Positions 8,922 to 17,602 of a stretch of 64,000 nt of DNA are shown one piece after another. Within the stretch, counting starts at the first letter, position 1; each line of letters begins with the position of its first letter. The translations under genes and the position numbers were made by a program. Source of the stretch: Bacteroides_D sp963546395 (GTDB taxonomy: Bacteria > Bacteroidota > Bacteroidia > Bacteroidales > CAJPTX01); contig CAUUMS010000001.1 of assembly GCA_963546395.1 (NCBI GenBank), forward strand, positions 62,001 through 126,000, written 5' to 3'. The notes under the pieces were generated by a model. The model saw nothing but the letters and a program-made list of their open reading frames with translations. It ran no database searches and was not told the DNA's origin.

Positions 8922-10130
8922 CTACTTCATCAGCTTCTTCACCGCATTGGCAAGGCGACGAACCCCCTCCTCGTTCTTCTCTTTCGATGTGTAGGAGAAG
9001 TTGCACCGCAGAGTGTTTTTCCCTTCACCATTGCAGTAGAACGTGGTACCCAGGACGAAGGCAACCTTCTCCTCAATGGCGATTTTGAACAGCTCCTCGG
9101 CATCCATGTACTCGGGCAGGGTGAGGAAGAGGAATAGACCGCCCTCGGGCTCCGTCCAGGTGACACCGGCCGGCATGTACTTCTTCAGCGCATCGAGCAT
9201 TACCTGACGCTTCTCACGGTAGTTCTCGATGATACCCCCGATATTCTTATCAAATAGCCCCTTCTCAAGGTAGCGCGCTGCTATCTTCTGCACGAAAGGC
9301 GACGTGCAGAGGTCGGTGGCTTGCTTGGCCATAACGATCTTGTCGATGATACGCTCGTCGGCTACCACCCAGCCGATGCGGAACCCCGGGGCGAATGTCT
9401 TGGAGAACGTGCCCAAGAGAACAACACGTCCCTCGTCGGCCATCTCATAGATGGTGGGCTGCGCCTCACCCACAAAGCGGATCTCACGGTAGGGGCTATC
9501 CTCGATGATCAGCACATCGTGCTTCTGCGCCACGGCGATAATCTCCTGCCGACGCGACTTAGGCATCGTGATACCGGCCGGATTTTGGAAGTCGGGGATC
9601 ACATAGATGAACTTTGGCTTCCGCCCTTCCTTGATGAGCTCACCCAAGCGGATATCGAGTAGATCGGCCCGCATACCGTGCTCGTCGAGCAGAATACCCT
9701 CGGGGCGAGCCCCGTAGTTCGTCAACGATTGCAGGGCACCAAGGTATGACGGCAAGCCGCAGATGATGGTGTCACCCGGATTGATGAAGATCTTCGGCAG
9801 CAAGTCGAGAGCCTGCTGCGAGGCATTGGTGATCACAAGATTGTCAATCCCCAGCTTGAGGCCCTGCTTCCTGTAACGCTCCACGAGGATTTCACGCAGG
9901 CGCATGTCCCCCTCAGTGGCTCCATACTGAAGGGCTTGCCGCCCCTCCTGCTGCATCATCTCATCTACGATCGTGCGCAGCTCATCCACCGGGAAGCTCT
10001 CGGGTGCAGGCAACCCGCCAGCAAAGGATATGATATCGGGCTTCTGCGTGAGCTTCAGCAGTTCACGTATGGCCGAGCGACGCATGCGCCCAGCACTCTC
10101 GGAGAATAGTGACTCGAGGTTCTGTACCAT
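8922..10130 (-). CDS. PLP-dependent aminotransferase (class I/II, LysN/2-aminoadipate type)
   Basis: A 402-residue fold-type I aminotransferase. Visible landmarks are SFAGGLPAPESFP at the N-terminus, LQYGATEGDMRLRE, NASQQALDLL, the substrate/PLP region PDFQNPAGITM, DSPYREIRF, and the PLP-binding lysine in GTFSKTFAPGFRIGW. C-terminal GGLFLFLTLP and RCNFSYTS carry the carboxylate-binding arginine region. This sequence type is annotated as 2-aminoadipate, aromatic or branched-chain aminotransferase, so the exact amino acid cannot be fixed from sequence. It lacks the GntR DNA-binding domain of MocR proteins. It is monocistronic, with its own -7 box and terminator. Confidence 0.88.
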   Translation of the reverse strand: MVQNLESLFSESAGRMRRSAIRELLKLTQKPDIISFAGGLPAPESFPVDELRTIVDEMMQQEGRQALQYGATEGDMRLREILVERYRKQGLKLGIDNLVITNASQQALDLLPKIFINPGDTIICGLPSYLGALQSLTNYGARPEGILLDEHGMRADLLDIRLGELIKEGRKPKFIYVIPDFQNPAGITMPKSRRQEIIAVAQKHDVLIIEDSPYREIRFVGEAQPTIYEMADEGRVVLLGTFSKTFAPGFRIGWVVADERIIDKIVMAKQATDLCTSPFVQKIAARYLEKGLFDKNIGGIIENYREKRQVMLDALKKYMPAGVTWTEPEGGLFLFLTLPEYMDAEELFKIAIEEKVAFVLGTTFYCNGEGKNTLRCNFSYTSKEKNEEGVRRLANAVKKLMK

Positions 10131-10193
10131 GATACTGTGCCGTTTTTATAGCCCCATGGGCGACCGTTGGCCCGCAGGCCATGTTGTGTTATG

Positions 10194-10201
10194 CAAAGCT
10201 A
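10194..10201 (-). promoter_or_regulatory. -7 box of the aminotransferase gene
   Basis: Minus strand TAGCTTTG fits TAnnTTTG, about 65 nt before the start codon. Confidence 0.5.
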
Positions 10202-10391
10202 CACAAAATATACCAATCCTGCTTCAGCATGTGCACGGAGCACGCGGATTGCCCAAGCACCCCGGGCAGAACCTTGCCACCCATGCGAAATGAAAGCTCG
10301 TCCAGCTAAACCGCGCACGTAGGTGCTACCCACTGGGTCCGCCACCACTACGGACATATCGCCGTTATGCCGCAACCGCCACGAGCCTTCC

Positions 10392-10431
10392 GTACAAAAC
10401 AAAAACGGGCAGTGCAAACGCACTACCCGTT
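10392..10431 (-). terminator. Rho-independent terminator after tRNA-Asp
   Basis: On the minus strand AACGGGTAGTGC and GCACTGCCCGTT pair over 12 bp (one G-U) around a GTTT loop and run into TTTGTTTTG. Confidence 0.85.
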
Positions 10432-10465
10432 CCCTCTATTCATTTTCTATACATGAGAAAACTCG

Positions 10466-10540
10466 CGGTCTGGACGAGGCTCGAACTCGCGACCTCCGCC
10501 GTGACAGGGCGGCATTCTAACCAAACTGAACTACCAGACC
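10466..10540 (-). tRNA. tRNA-Asp (GTC)
   Basis: The minus strand folds as a cloverleaf. The acceptor GGTCTGG pairs with CCAGACC, and the anticodon stem CCGCC/GGCGG encloses CTGTCAC with anticodon GTC. The T-arm has GTTCGAG, and the discriminator base is G, as expected for Asp. No CCA is encoded. It has its own promoter and a strong terminator. Confidence 0.95.
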
Positions 10541-10580
10541 TTACCCCAACGCAACGGGCATTGTCACCCGTTGTGCGGCA

Positions 10581-10610
10581 CAAAGGTACTGCCATTTCTC
10601 GTTCCTGCAA
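10581..10610 (-). promoter_or_regulatory. Promoter of tRNA-Asp (complete -33/-7)
   Basis: Minus strand TTG (10610-10608), 19 nt, then TACCTTTG (10588-10581). Spacing and boxes match the Bacteroidetes consensus exactly, and the -7 box lies 40 nt before the tRNA. Confidence 0.75.
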
Positions 10611-10816
10611 GCATCCGCTGCAATATTTTTTATCCTTCAGACCTTAGGGAGGTGTGTTACAACTCCTATTCTACTGTGAAATAGCAGATTACCAATTGAA
10701 CACAATTGCAGGATGAGGTAAAATTTCGTTGCCCACCGAATCGGTAAACGGCTCTCCTACCATTGCGCATAGCACCACGCCGTTTGGCACGACATGCGAG
10801 TCACTAATGGGAGTAC

Positions 10817-12727
10817 CTAGCTCTTGGCCAACTGCTGGGCAATGGTGCGTGCCAACTGCTCGGCCCCATAACCACACTGGGCTTGCAGCTGGGCAATGGT
10901 GCCATGGGATACGAATCGGTCGGGTACCCCGAAGCAGTGTATGCACCCCTTATATCCTCGCTCGATGAGGTAGTCGGTGACTGCGCTACCAAAGCCACCA
11001 GCTCGTATCCCGTCCTCCACGGTATAGATGCGGCCGTAGTGGCTAGCCACTTCGTCCAGCAATGCCGTATCTAGCGGCTTCAGGAATCGGAGATCGTAGT
11101 GCCCCACCGAATACCCCTCGGCCTGTAGCAGCTCCCTGGCACGAGTCACATTATTGCCCACGGTACCCAGACTAAGGATGACGGCATCAGAGCCCTCGGC
11201 TAACCGGCGACCCTTACCCCGTAGCAGGGAGGTCACATCGTGCCTAGCATCAGTCCCCTGCCCAGCCCCTCGGGGATAACGAATGGCCCACGGGCCACAG
11301 CTCAACGCAGCCAGGCGCATCATGGCCTCCATCTCGTACTCGTCCATGGGGGCGCACACCGTGAAGTTGGGGATGCCTCGCAGGTAAGCCAGGTCGAACA
11401 CGCCGTGATGCGTAGCCCCATCCTCACCCACTAGGCCCGCTCGATCCAGGCAGAAGACGCAGTGAAGATTCTGCAAAGCCACGTCGTGCACTAGCTGATC
11501 GTAGGCCCGCTGCATGAACGTGGAGTATATGGCGCAGAACGGCAGCATGCCCTGGCTTGCCATGCCAGCTGCAAAGGTCACCGCGTGCTGCTCAGCGATT
11601 CCCACATCGTACGTTCGCTGGGGGAACTCATGCATTACCGCAAGGAGTGATGTCCCCGTGGGCATTGCTGGCGTAATCCCTACCACCTTACGATTGGCCC
11701 GGGCAATGTCTATCAGCGTGCGGGCAAACACATCCTGGTACTTGGGGCGAGTCGCCGAGGCTGCGGAGTCGCCATTACGCACCCCCGTAGCCGCATCGAA
11801 ACGGCCTGGGGCATGCCACACCGTCTTCTCACGCTCTGCTGGCGCGTAGCCCTTGCCTTTCACCGTGACGCAGTGCAGCAGCTTGGGGCCATCTATCTTA
11901 CGCAGGTCGCAGAGCACCTGGGCCAGGTACTCCACATCGTGCCCATCGATGGGGCCGAAGTAGCGGAAGCCCATAGCCTCGAACCAGTTGCTCCGGGCCA
12001 GAATAGCCCCTTTGATAGCCCGATCGATCTGCTGCGCAATGCGCTGCACGATAGCCTTGCCACGGCCGGAACGCCCGAGAGCGCACCAGACAAACTCCTT
12101 CAGACGGTTATACTTAGGCCAGGTGGCTATGTCGAGCAGGTACTCACGCAGCGAGCCCACGTTGGGGTCAATGGACATGTCGTTGTCATTGAGCACCACC
12201 AGCAAGTCATTACGCATGGCCCCGGCGTTGTTCAGCGCCTCGAAGGCCATACCACCCGTCATTGCCCCATCGCCGATCACGGCGACCACTTTGCCAGGCT
12301 CTCCTAGCTGCCGTTTAGCCTCGGCGATCCCCAAGGCTGCCGACACCGACGTGGAGCTATGCCCTGCCGCAAAAGCATCGTACGGACTTTCAGCTGGCAA
12401 CGGGAATCCACAGAGCCCCCCGAAACGCCGATTGGTGGAGAATGCCCCACGCCGCCCGGTGAGAATCTTGTACACGTAGGCCTGATGGCCCACATCCCAC
12501 ACCACCTTATCTTGCGGTGGCGTGTAGGCATAGAGCAGCGCAATGGTAAGCTCCACCACACCCAGGCTAGCTCCCAGGTGTCCTGGATTGGTGGCTACTC
12601 CCTGCACGATGAATTCACGCACCTCCTGCGCAAGCTCAGGCAGTGCTGTCAACGGTAAATGCTTCAAATCATCGGGGGTCGTGACCCGGGCGAGCCAACC
12701 TTCCGATCCCTTGGAGAAACGCTCCAT
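10817..12727 (-). CDS. dxs: 1-deoxy-D-xylulose-5-phosphate synthase
   Basis: Condenses pyruvate and glyceraldehyde-3-phosphate, using thiamine diphosphate, to start the MEP isoprenoid pathway; DXP also feeds thiamine and PLP synthesis. The 636-residue length is typical. Visible: GHLGASLGVVELTIAL and WDVGHQAYVYKILTGRR at the N-terminus, the ThDP/Mg motif VVAVIGDGAMTGGMAFEALNNAG with NDNDMSID, the transketolase pyrimidine-domain segment DVGIAEQHAVTFAAGMA, and DRAGLVGEDGATHHGVFDL. The start MERFSKG was chosen because the open frame upstream runs into the tRNA-Leu region. No clear own promoter is seen, and it lies downstream of the tRNA terminator. ThiL, which makes ThDP, is encoded nearby. Confidence 0.96.
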   Translation of the reverse strand: MERFSKGSEGWLARVTTPDDLKHLPLTALPELAQEVREFIVQGVATNPGHLGASLGVVELTIALLYAYTPPQDKVVWDVGHQAYVYKILTGRRGAFSTNRRFGGLCGFPLPAESPYDAFAAGHSSTSVSAALGIAEAKRQLGEPGKVVAVIGDGAMTGGMAFEALNNAGAMRNDLLVVLNDNDMSIDPNVGSLREYLLDIATWPKYNRLKEFVWCALGRSGRGKAIVQRIAQQIDRAIKGAILARSNWFEAMGFRYFGPIDGHDVEYLAQVLCDLRKIDGPKLLHCVTVKGKGYAPAEREKTVWHAPGRFDAATGVRNGDSAASATRPKYQDVFARTLIDIARANRKVVGITPAMPTGTSLLAVMHEFPQRTYDVGIAEQHAVTFAAGMASQGMLPFCAIYSTFMQRAYDQLVHDVALQNLHCVFCLDRAGLVGEDGATHHGVFDLAYLRGIPNFTVCAPMDEYEMEAMMRLAALSCGPWAIRYPRGAGQGTDARHDVTSLLRGKGRRLAEGSDAVILSLGTVGNNVTRARELLQAEGYSVGHYDLRFLKPLDTALLDEVASHYGRIYTVEDGIRAGGFGSAVTDYLIERGYKGCIHCFGVPDRFVSHGTIAQLQAQCGYGAEQLARTIAQQLAKS

Positions 12728-12860
12728 GAACTCAATCTTCCAAGTGCATTTACCCGTCCTTGCCACTCCGGCCCTACGATGTGCACAGCGAGATCTGCAC
12801 GCATCGTCCGGGCCTATACTGGAGGGTGCCGCTAAGCCTCGTACTACAACATTGCAAAAG

Positions 12861-12888
12861 AGGGAGCACCCCACCCGGAATGCTCCCT
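12861..12888 (-). terminator. Terminator of the tRNA-Gln/tRNA-Leu unit
   Basis: AGGGAGCA and TGCTCCCT pair in an 8-bp stem, followed on the minus strand by CTTTTGC, just after tRNA-Leu and before dxs. Confidence 0.7.
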
Positions 12889-12895
12889 CCCTGCG

Positions 12896-12977
12896 TGCGG
12901 ATAGGGGGACTCGAACCCTCACGCCTTTCGGCACAAGATCCTAAGTCTTGCGCGGCTACCAATTACGCCATATCCGC
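12896..12977 (-). tRNA. tRNA-Leu (TAG)
   Basis: The minus strand folds as a class II tRNA of 82 nt. The acceptor GCGGATA pairs with TATCCGC, the anticodon stem CAAGA/TCTTG encloses CTTAGGA with anticodon TAG, the variable arm is TGCCGAAAGGCG, and the T-loop is GTTCGAG. The discriminator is A, as for Leu. It is co-transcribed with tRNA-Gln, 29 bp upstream. Confidence 0.95.
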
Positions 12978-13006
12978 TCCACCTCGCAAGCCTGCGGGTG
13001 TCCCGT

Positions 13007-13077
13007 TGTCCTGCCAGGGCTCGAACCTGGACTTTCCTGATCCAGAGTCAGGCGTGTTGCCAATTACACCACAGGAC
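13007..13077 (-). tRNA. tRNA-Gln (CTG)
   Basis: The minus strand cloverleaf has acceptor GTCCTGT against GCAGGAC (one G-U pair) and anticodon stem CCTGA/TCAGG around CTCTGGA, anticodon CTG. The T-arm is GTTCGAG. It is the first gene of a two-tRNA unit with tRNA-Leu. Confidence 0.9.
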
Positions 13078-13112
13078 AGTCACCCCTATCAATCGTCCCC
13101 CTCAAATCGACG

Positions 13113-13120
13113 CAAAGGTA
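13113..13120 (-). promoter_or_regulatory. -7 box of the tRNA-Gln/tRNA-Leu unit
   Basis: Minus strand TACCTTTG, about 36 nt before tRNA-Gln. A TTTG (13146-13143) lies 22 nt upstream, slightly longer than the usual spacing. Confidence 0.65.
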
Positions 13121-13247
13121 ATGTATTTTCTATTACCCGATGCAAAGTCGGGGGCATTGGCACCCCATATGTCTAGGAAATCGTGCTCACCGTCCCGAGT
13201 ATTCGCCCCACGTGCTTCCGTCTAATGGCCATTCACCCTGCACCGCC

Positions 13248-13607
13248 TTACGCATTGCCATTGCCCGCGATGACCGAGCCCGACAGCAGTAGCTTTTGCA
13301 ACTGCTCAGTATCTGCATGAATGGACTGAAACTCAGTCGCAGAGAGGTAGCCCGTTTCGTGCAGCAGCTTGAGCCAGAAATCGGCCTCGGCAGCCTGCTG
13401 GGCAGCCTGCTCATACTTGAGGGCAAAGTCCTCCTCCGTGGGCGAATAGACGGCCGCATGCAGCAGAGCCCCTATCCCTGCACCGCAACGTAGCAGGGCT
13501 GAGCTCATCTCCGTCTCATTCTTAGCCGTATGCAGGTAGCCGTGCAGCTTCACGATGCGCACGGCATACGCCAGACTCATGTCTGTGAGAAAACCGCGTT
13601 GCACCAT
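13248..13607 (-). CDS. Four-helix bundle protein (S23/IVS-encoded family)
   Basis: A 119-residue helical protein matching the four-helix-bundle family first found inside rRNA intervening sequences and now known as free-standing genes in Bacteroidetes. Features: SLAYAVRIVKLHGYL in helix 1, SALLRCGAGIGALLHAAVYSPTEEDFALKYEQAAQQAAEADFWLKLLHETGYLS across helices 2-3, and a C-terminal helix. The segment RCGAGIGALLHEA-like followed by EADFWLKLL is the family hallmark. The biochemical role is unknown. It is isolated, between a tRNA unit and a peptidase gene, with no obvious promoter. Confidence 0.75.
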   Translation of the reverse strand: MVQRGFLTDMSLAYAVRIVKLHGYLHTAKNETEMSSALLRCGAGIGALLHAAVYSPTEEDFALKYEQAAQQAAEADFWLKLLHETGYLSATEFQSIHADTEQLQKLLLSGSVIAGNGNA

Positions 13608-13784
13608 CGTCTCTATCCCTTAGCAATATTCATACTCAGCACCCAACACATCAGCCGGCCAGAGCCAACAGAGCGGGCCAACCTGGCCTTGGTGCTCACT
13701 CCCCCCTAAAAGTGGGACTGGGTGCAGGATGGCATATACTACAGCTCCGTGCCCCCAGTCCCCATGTCATCGTGCCTACCAGGG

Positions 13785-15533
13785 TTACTTACCAGCCGCT
13801 GGCTCCAGCAGCTTATCCCCCGTGGCGTTCACCACCTTCTCCTTCCACCAGTCGGGGTACTCCGGGTTCGCCACCTTAGCCGGTATCGTCTTGGTGTACT
13901 CATTCGACTTGAATACCCCATTCTCCTCCTGCTTCACATTCCCATCGATGTACTTCACGAGCAGGAACTCGTAGAGCTTCTCCCAGCTCGCCATCGTCTC
14001 CTCCGCGCTGCGCAGCGAGTAATCGGTCAAGTAGCTCCGGGCCTGCTCCGGGTCCTGCTTGTAGAGACGCTCAGCCTCGGCGCTCACATTGGGCACAGCC
14101 GCAATGAACGACTCCTCCAGTCGCGTCTGCTCCTTACGCACATCGGCGTGCATCAGGTTGTAGCGCAGGTAGCTGTAATTAGCCACCTTATTGAAGAGCC
14201 AGAAGGCTGAGGTGGGCGAGTACTCGAGCAGACTCCCATTCCCCTGCTCAAAGGCCCTCGGCACGCGTTGGATGCCGCAATACATGGGTGTGAACACCGT
14301 CGAGGCCGCATCATCCACCCCGAACCAGAAGATCCCGCCTATCGGATCGGGTAGCCAGTTACGCCCCTGGGCCACAAACACGAATCCCGTCTGCTGGGTT
14401 GCCGTGGCACGCTCGTTCACGTAGTGCTTATCCTTGTACTCCCACGTCAGCGGGCGCCAGCGGTAAGGCAGGCCGTGAGGGCCAGCCCCGGGGTCGAGCG
14501 TCATGTCTAGCTCCGTGCCCTCCAGGTGGTCACGCATCGCATCCATCAGCTGGCGCACGGTCACCTTCTGCGCGGGCTTAATCCACAGCGGCATGCGGTT
14601 CGTGAGGTTCTGACCCTTCGCGTAATCTAGGTACTTGCCCATGTCGCCGTTCATGGCGTTGAAGAACGACCACACGCGCACCTCACAGAAGCGAGCCCCC
14701 CCGAAATCGAGCGGCGCATACACATCGGAGAAGCTGAACTCATCATCCTTCCCCGTGAAGTACTTCATGCTGCGCGCAAACGAGATCACGTCATGCGAGT
14801 ACACCGTCGTCACATTCTTATCAAACAGCTTGGCCATCTGCTTATCGGTGATGGACGTCTTCCCATCCGCCTTCGGGAAATCCATAATGCGGGCGTGGTT
14901 CGCGTGGGCGCAGATGTAACCATCCGGAATCATACGCGCCACCCATACGGCCCCCTTGCGCGCATTGACCATCCCTTTGGTCTTCTTATCCTGCTTCAGC
15001 TCCGTGCCCTTGCCGATGAGCTCGAGAATCCACACCTCGTTACCATCAGCAATGGAGAACGACTCCCCCGAGCTCGCGTAGCCGTAGTCACGCACCAGGT
15101 CAGTCATCACCTTGATAGCCTCCCGGGCCGTGCGCGCCCGCTGGAGCGTCAGGTAGATGAGCGACCCATAATCGATGCGGCCGGTGGTATCCACCAGCTC
15201 CTCACGCCCCCCATAGGTGGTCTCACCGATGGCCAGCTGGTGCTCATTCATGTTACCCACCACGCTGTAAGTGGACTCCGCCTGCGGGATCTCACCCAGG
15301 TAGCGACCCGTATCCCACTCATACACCTTGTAGAGGGTGCCCTTAGGGTACTTAGCCGCGGGCCAGAAGTAGAGCTCGCCGTACAGGTAGTGCGAGTCCG
15401 CCGAGTACGATATCAGCGTCGACCCATCCGCCGAGGCCCCACGGGTGACGAGGAAATTGGTGCAAGCCCATCCCACCGAGCTCAGCAGCAGCAAGGCAAC
15501 CAGCGACGCAGACAACTTCAATCTGTGATTCAT
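13785..15533 (-). CDS. C69 family dipeptidase (secreted)
   Basis: A 582-residue peptidase of family C69 (U34), an N-terminal nucleophile hydrolase that cleaves dipeptides or short peptides. A hydrophobic signal KLSASLVALLLLSSVGWA ends directly before Cys24 in ACTNFLVTRGASADGSTLISYSAD. In this family that Cys becomes the N-terminal nucleophile after processing. Further family motifs are VVGNMNEHQLAIGETTYGGR, GSLIYLTLQRARTAREAI and EVWILELIGKG. A lipobox could also be read around Cys24, but the following TNF and the C69 match favour the nucleophile reading. Asaccharolytic relatives feed on peptides, so a periplasmic nutrition role fits. It is monocistronic, with a promoter 100 nt upstream. Confidence 0.88.
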   Translation of the reverse strand: MNHRLKLSASLVALLLLSSVGWACTNFLVTRGASADGSTLISYSADSHYLYGELYFWPAAKYPKGTLYKVYEWDTGRYLGEIPQAESTYSVVGNMNEHQLAIGETTYGGREELVDTTGRIDYGSLIYLTLQRARTAREAIKVMTDLVRDYGYASSGESFSIADGNEVWILELIGKGTELKQDKKTKGMVNARKGAVWVARMIPDGYICAHANHARIMDFPKADGKTSITDKQMAKLFDKNVTTVYSHDVISFARSMKYFTGKDDEFSFSDVYAPLDFGGARFCEVRVWSFFNAMNGDMGKYLDYAKGQNLTNRMPLWIKPAQKVTVRQLMDAMRDHLEGTELDMTLDPGAGPHGLPYRWRPLTWEYKDKHYVNERATATQQTGFVFVAQGRNWLPDPIGGIFWFGVDDAASTVFTPMYCGIQRVPRAFEQGNGSLLEYSPTSAFWLFNKVANYSYLRYNLMHADVRKEQTRLEESFIAAVPNVSAEAERLYKQDPEQARSYLTDYSLRSAEETMASWEKLYEFLLVKYIDGNVKQEENGVFKSNEYTKTIPAKVANPEYPDWWKEKVVNATGDKLLEPAAGK

Positions 15534-15640
15534 AATATTCCAACCGATTAGGTGACAATTCAGAGCCATTCCAGCCTTCCCCACCTCCGCACCCCACGCC
15601 GTTACGCGGGGCCGCATTTCGGGCCCGGCAGCCCCACACG

Positions 15641-15648
15641 CAAAGGTA
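15641..15648 (-). promoter_or_regulatory. -7 box of the C69 dipeptidase gene
   Basis: Minus strand TACCTTTG, about 110 nt before the start codon. Confidence 0.55.
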
Positions 15649-15869
15649 ACGATTTTCCCATATGGCACTTAGGGCAGCGGGAATACCCCGCACATCGCCC
15701 GCAACGGGCTCAGGCAATGCAAGCTAGCACGAGGCCACAACTGCACTGCTCAGATGCAAATTCCTCCCCACAGCCTGTGAACTCACCAGGCAACCGGTAA
15801 CCCCGGCCTGCATCAATCGCCCCCAGGGCCACGGACTCGCTAACAGGAGTCAAGCCTACCGCATAGAGC

Positions 15870-15908
15870 AAAAAAAGGCCACCCGGCACGCAAACGCACC
15901 GGGTGGCC
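15870..15908 (-). terminator. Rho-independent terminator of rpmE2
   Basis: GGCCACCCGG and CCGGGTGGCC form a 10-bp stem, extended by further pairs, followed on the minus strand by seven T. It lies about 160 nt after the rpmE2 stop. Confidence 0.85.
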
Positions 15909-16065
15909 ACTTCTCACAACCAACACTCCCCTACCTGCTCCTTGACACCCACCCACACGCCCGGTATGGATAGGCCCGCTCGATACCCTACGATAATCGC
16001 CGCCCCCCCTCAGAATGCGGGACGTAAGACCACGAGCATCGGCCAGCAAGGGCAGGGAATGCCTA

Positions 16066-16326
16066 CTACTTCTTCTTGTCGAGGTGCGACTTGTAGCGGT
16101 TCATGAACTTGTCCACGCGGCCCGCCGTGTCCACCAGCTTCATCTTGCCCGTGTAGAACGGGTGCGATGCGCTAGAGATCTCCAGCTTGTACAGCGGATA
16201 CTCCACGCCGTCAATCACAATCGTCTCACGCGTATTCACCGTCGACTTGGTCAGGAACACGCGATCATTCGACATGTCCTTAAACGCCACCAGCCGGTAA
16301 TTCTCAGGATGGATGCCCTTTCTCAT
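16066..16326 (-). CDS. rpmE2: 50S ribosomal protein L31, type B (zinc-independent)
   Basis: An 86-residue L31. MRKGIHPENYRLVAFKD, the SSASHPFYTGK block and GRVDKFMNRYK are diagnostic of type B. It contains no cysteine at all, so it is the C-minus form without the zinc ribbon of type A L31. In many bacteria C-minus paralogues replace zinc-binding L31 under zinc limitation; in Bacteroidetes the type B form is often the only copy. It has its own promoter directly after the hsdS stop and a strong terminator. No Zur-like palindrome is visible before it. Confidence 0.96.
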   Translation of the reverse strand: MRKGIHPENYRLVAFKDMSNDRVFLTKSTVNTRETIVIDGVEYPLYKLEISSASHPFYTGKMKLVDTAGRVDKFMNRYKSHLDKKK

Positions 16327-16385
16327 ACCCGTAGTCTGTCTCTCACTTCTGCATTATGCCCCAAAGCGGGCAACGGAAACTCCCG

Positions 16386-16393
16386 CAAAGGTA
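16386..16393 (-). promoter_or_regulatory. -7 box of rpmE2
   Basis: Minus strand TACCTTTG, abutting the stop codon of the preceding hsdS gene, so its upstream promoter region lies inside hsdS. Confidence 0.6.
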
Positions 16394-17602
16394 TCACTTT
16401 TTGGCGAAATGGGCACAGGGTCTTTTAGAATCCGGTGCTCCGGGGAACGTGAGCAGCCGCTCCCTGTAGTGCTCGTACTGCTTGCGGCGGGCCCGCAGCT
16501 CCGCCGGCAGCCCATCCATCAGGCTATGGCTCAACGCATGCAGGCGATCCAAAACACGCACAATCTCCGCCTGCCGCGCCAGCGAGGGAATGGGGATTTG
16601 AATTTGCGCCACATCCTTAGCGTACACGTGGGGCACTCCAACCCCAACCTTCAAACCGTAGAGTCGTTTTTGAATGCTCAACAAAAAATGGTACACGTAG
16701 CGAGGCTGGGCAGCATCACCATGCACCTCGATTGAGAATGCATCATTGACAAAAATCGGTGTCTCCCAGTACATCACATGGCCGGCATTGGCTCCTGAAC
16801 CTGCCACCGTGATAGTGACCCCACTGCGATTGAACCGATCGATGTGATATGCAGGCTTCAATCCGCCAGAGATCACCGGATACTCCCCTCGATTCGACTC
16901 CTTACGCGTAATTGACTCTCCCCGCCTCAGCATGGCCACTTCCCCCAGCGCCCGCCACTCCACCTCATCCTCACCAAACGTCAGCAGCCGATCCCTGTAA
17001 TACGCATACTGCTTACGCCGGGCCGAAAGCTCACGGGCCAACACCCCCTCCAGCTCGGCTTCCGATGCGGTGAACGCATCTAGCACATGCGCTACCTCCC
17101 GTTGCACGGCCAGCGAGGGGATGGGTATCCTCAAGCCCCGGATACCCCCCACCGACAGACTCTTCATGGTGGATCGCCTGAGGCTGCGCCTCAGTTCCAC
17201 CGAGCGGAACAGCGTCGACTGGAAGTAGTGGAGCGCATACCGGGGATACACCGGGCCCGTGAAACGGATACGGCACACATTCGGGCCCAGGTAGTACCTG
17301 TCATCAGCATCCACCAGGGCCACATTCCCCGTGGAGCTGCCCACATACGTGAGCAGCAAGTCATTGTGGCGCAGCTTGCTCCGGGAGAGCTTCCCCAGGC
17401 TGCTGCCGTCGATGTACTTGACTTCCGATAGATCCAGCCTCCCCTGCACATTCAGCGCGCGGATGGCGATGAGAGAGCCCGAATCCGAGTACTGCATATG
17501 CTGGGTGAATTCTGGCCCTGCCAGCTTCGTGACATCCGCCACCTCCCCCAGCGTCCGCCACTCCACTGGAGATCCAGCCAGCAGCCGCTCAAGGCGCGTC
17601 AT
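16394..17602 (-). CDS. hsdS: Type I restriction-modification specificity subunit (second of two)
   Basis: A 402-residue HsdS-type DNA-recognition subunit that selects the target sequence for HsdM/HsdR. Layout: N-terminal SPVEWRTLGEV; first target-recognition domain (about 13-165); central conserved helices IPIPSLAVQREVAHVLDAFTASEAELEG...RRKQYAYYRDRLLTF; a second SxxVEWRALGEV-type entry; second recognition domain (about 225-345); and closing helices IPIPSLARQAEIVRVLDRLHALSHSL...RRKQYEHYRERLLTF. Length and two-domain symmetry are complete. The start codon overlaps the previous hsdS stop (ATGA), so the two are translationally coupled. No hsdM or hsdR lies in the window. Confidence 0.92.
   Translation of the reverse strand: MTRLERLLAGSPVEWRTLGEVADVTKLAGPEFTQHMQYSDSGSLIAIRALNVQGRLDLSEVKYIDGSSLGKLSRSKLRHNDLLLTYVGSSTGNVALVDADDRYYLGPNVCRIRFTGPVYPRYALHYFQSTLFRSVELRRSLRRSTMKSLSVGGIRGLRIPIPSLAVQREVAHVLDAFTASEAELEGVLARELSARRKQYAYYRDRLLTFGEDEVEWRALGEVAMLRRGESITRKESNRGEYPVISGGLKPAYHIDRFNRSGVTITVAGSGANAGHVMYWETPIFVNDAFSIEVHGDAAQPRYVYHFLLSIQKRLYGLKVGVGVPHVYAKDVAQIQIPIPSLARQAEIVRVLDRLHALSHSLMDGLPAELRARRKQYEHYRERLLTFPGAPDSKRPCAHFAKK
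16428..16598. repeat. Direct repeat, copy 1 (3' end of second hsdS)
   Basis: About 150-170 bp nearly identical to 17624-17794, with an uninterrupted identical run of 58 nt (16476-16533 against 17672-17729). It encodes the shared C-terminal helices ending in LTFPGAPDS. Confidence 0.85.
17540..17578. repeat. Direct repeat in the hsdS 5' regions, copy 1
   Basis: A 39-nt stretch, identical to 18796-18834, encoding the N-terminal AGSPVEWRTLGEV block of both hsdS genes. Confidence 0.85.

Larger units (their letters stand above)
10131..10465. other. Intergenic region between the aminotransferase and tRNA-Asp
   Basis: Contains the aminotransferase promoter (10194-10201) and the terminator of tRNA-Asp (10404-10431). 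No gene is seen in the remaining stretch. Confidence 0.6.
15534..16065. other. Intergenic region between the C69 peptidase and L31 genes
   Basis: From left to right: the C69 leader, its -7 box (15641-15648), about 220 bp in which I see nothing, the L31 terminator (15877-15908), and about 155 bp of L31 3' untranslated region. No conserved ORF is seen on either strand. Confidence 0.6.

Noticed and set aside
12728..12934. N-terminal extension of Dxs by 69 residues
   Set aside because: Not conserved in the family and overlaps the tRNA terminator and tRNA-Leu; MERFSKG is the sensible start.
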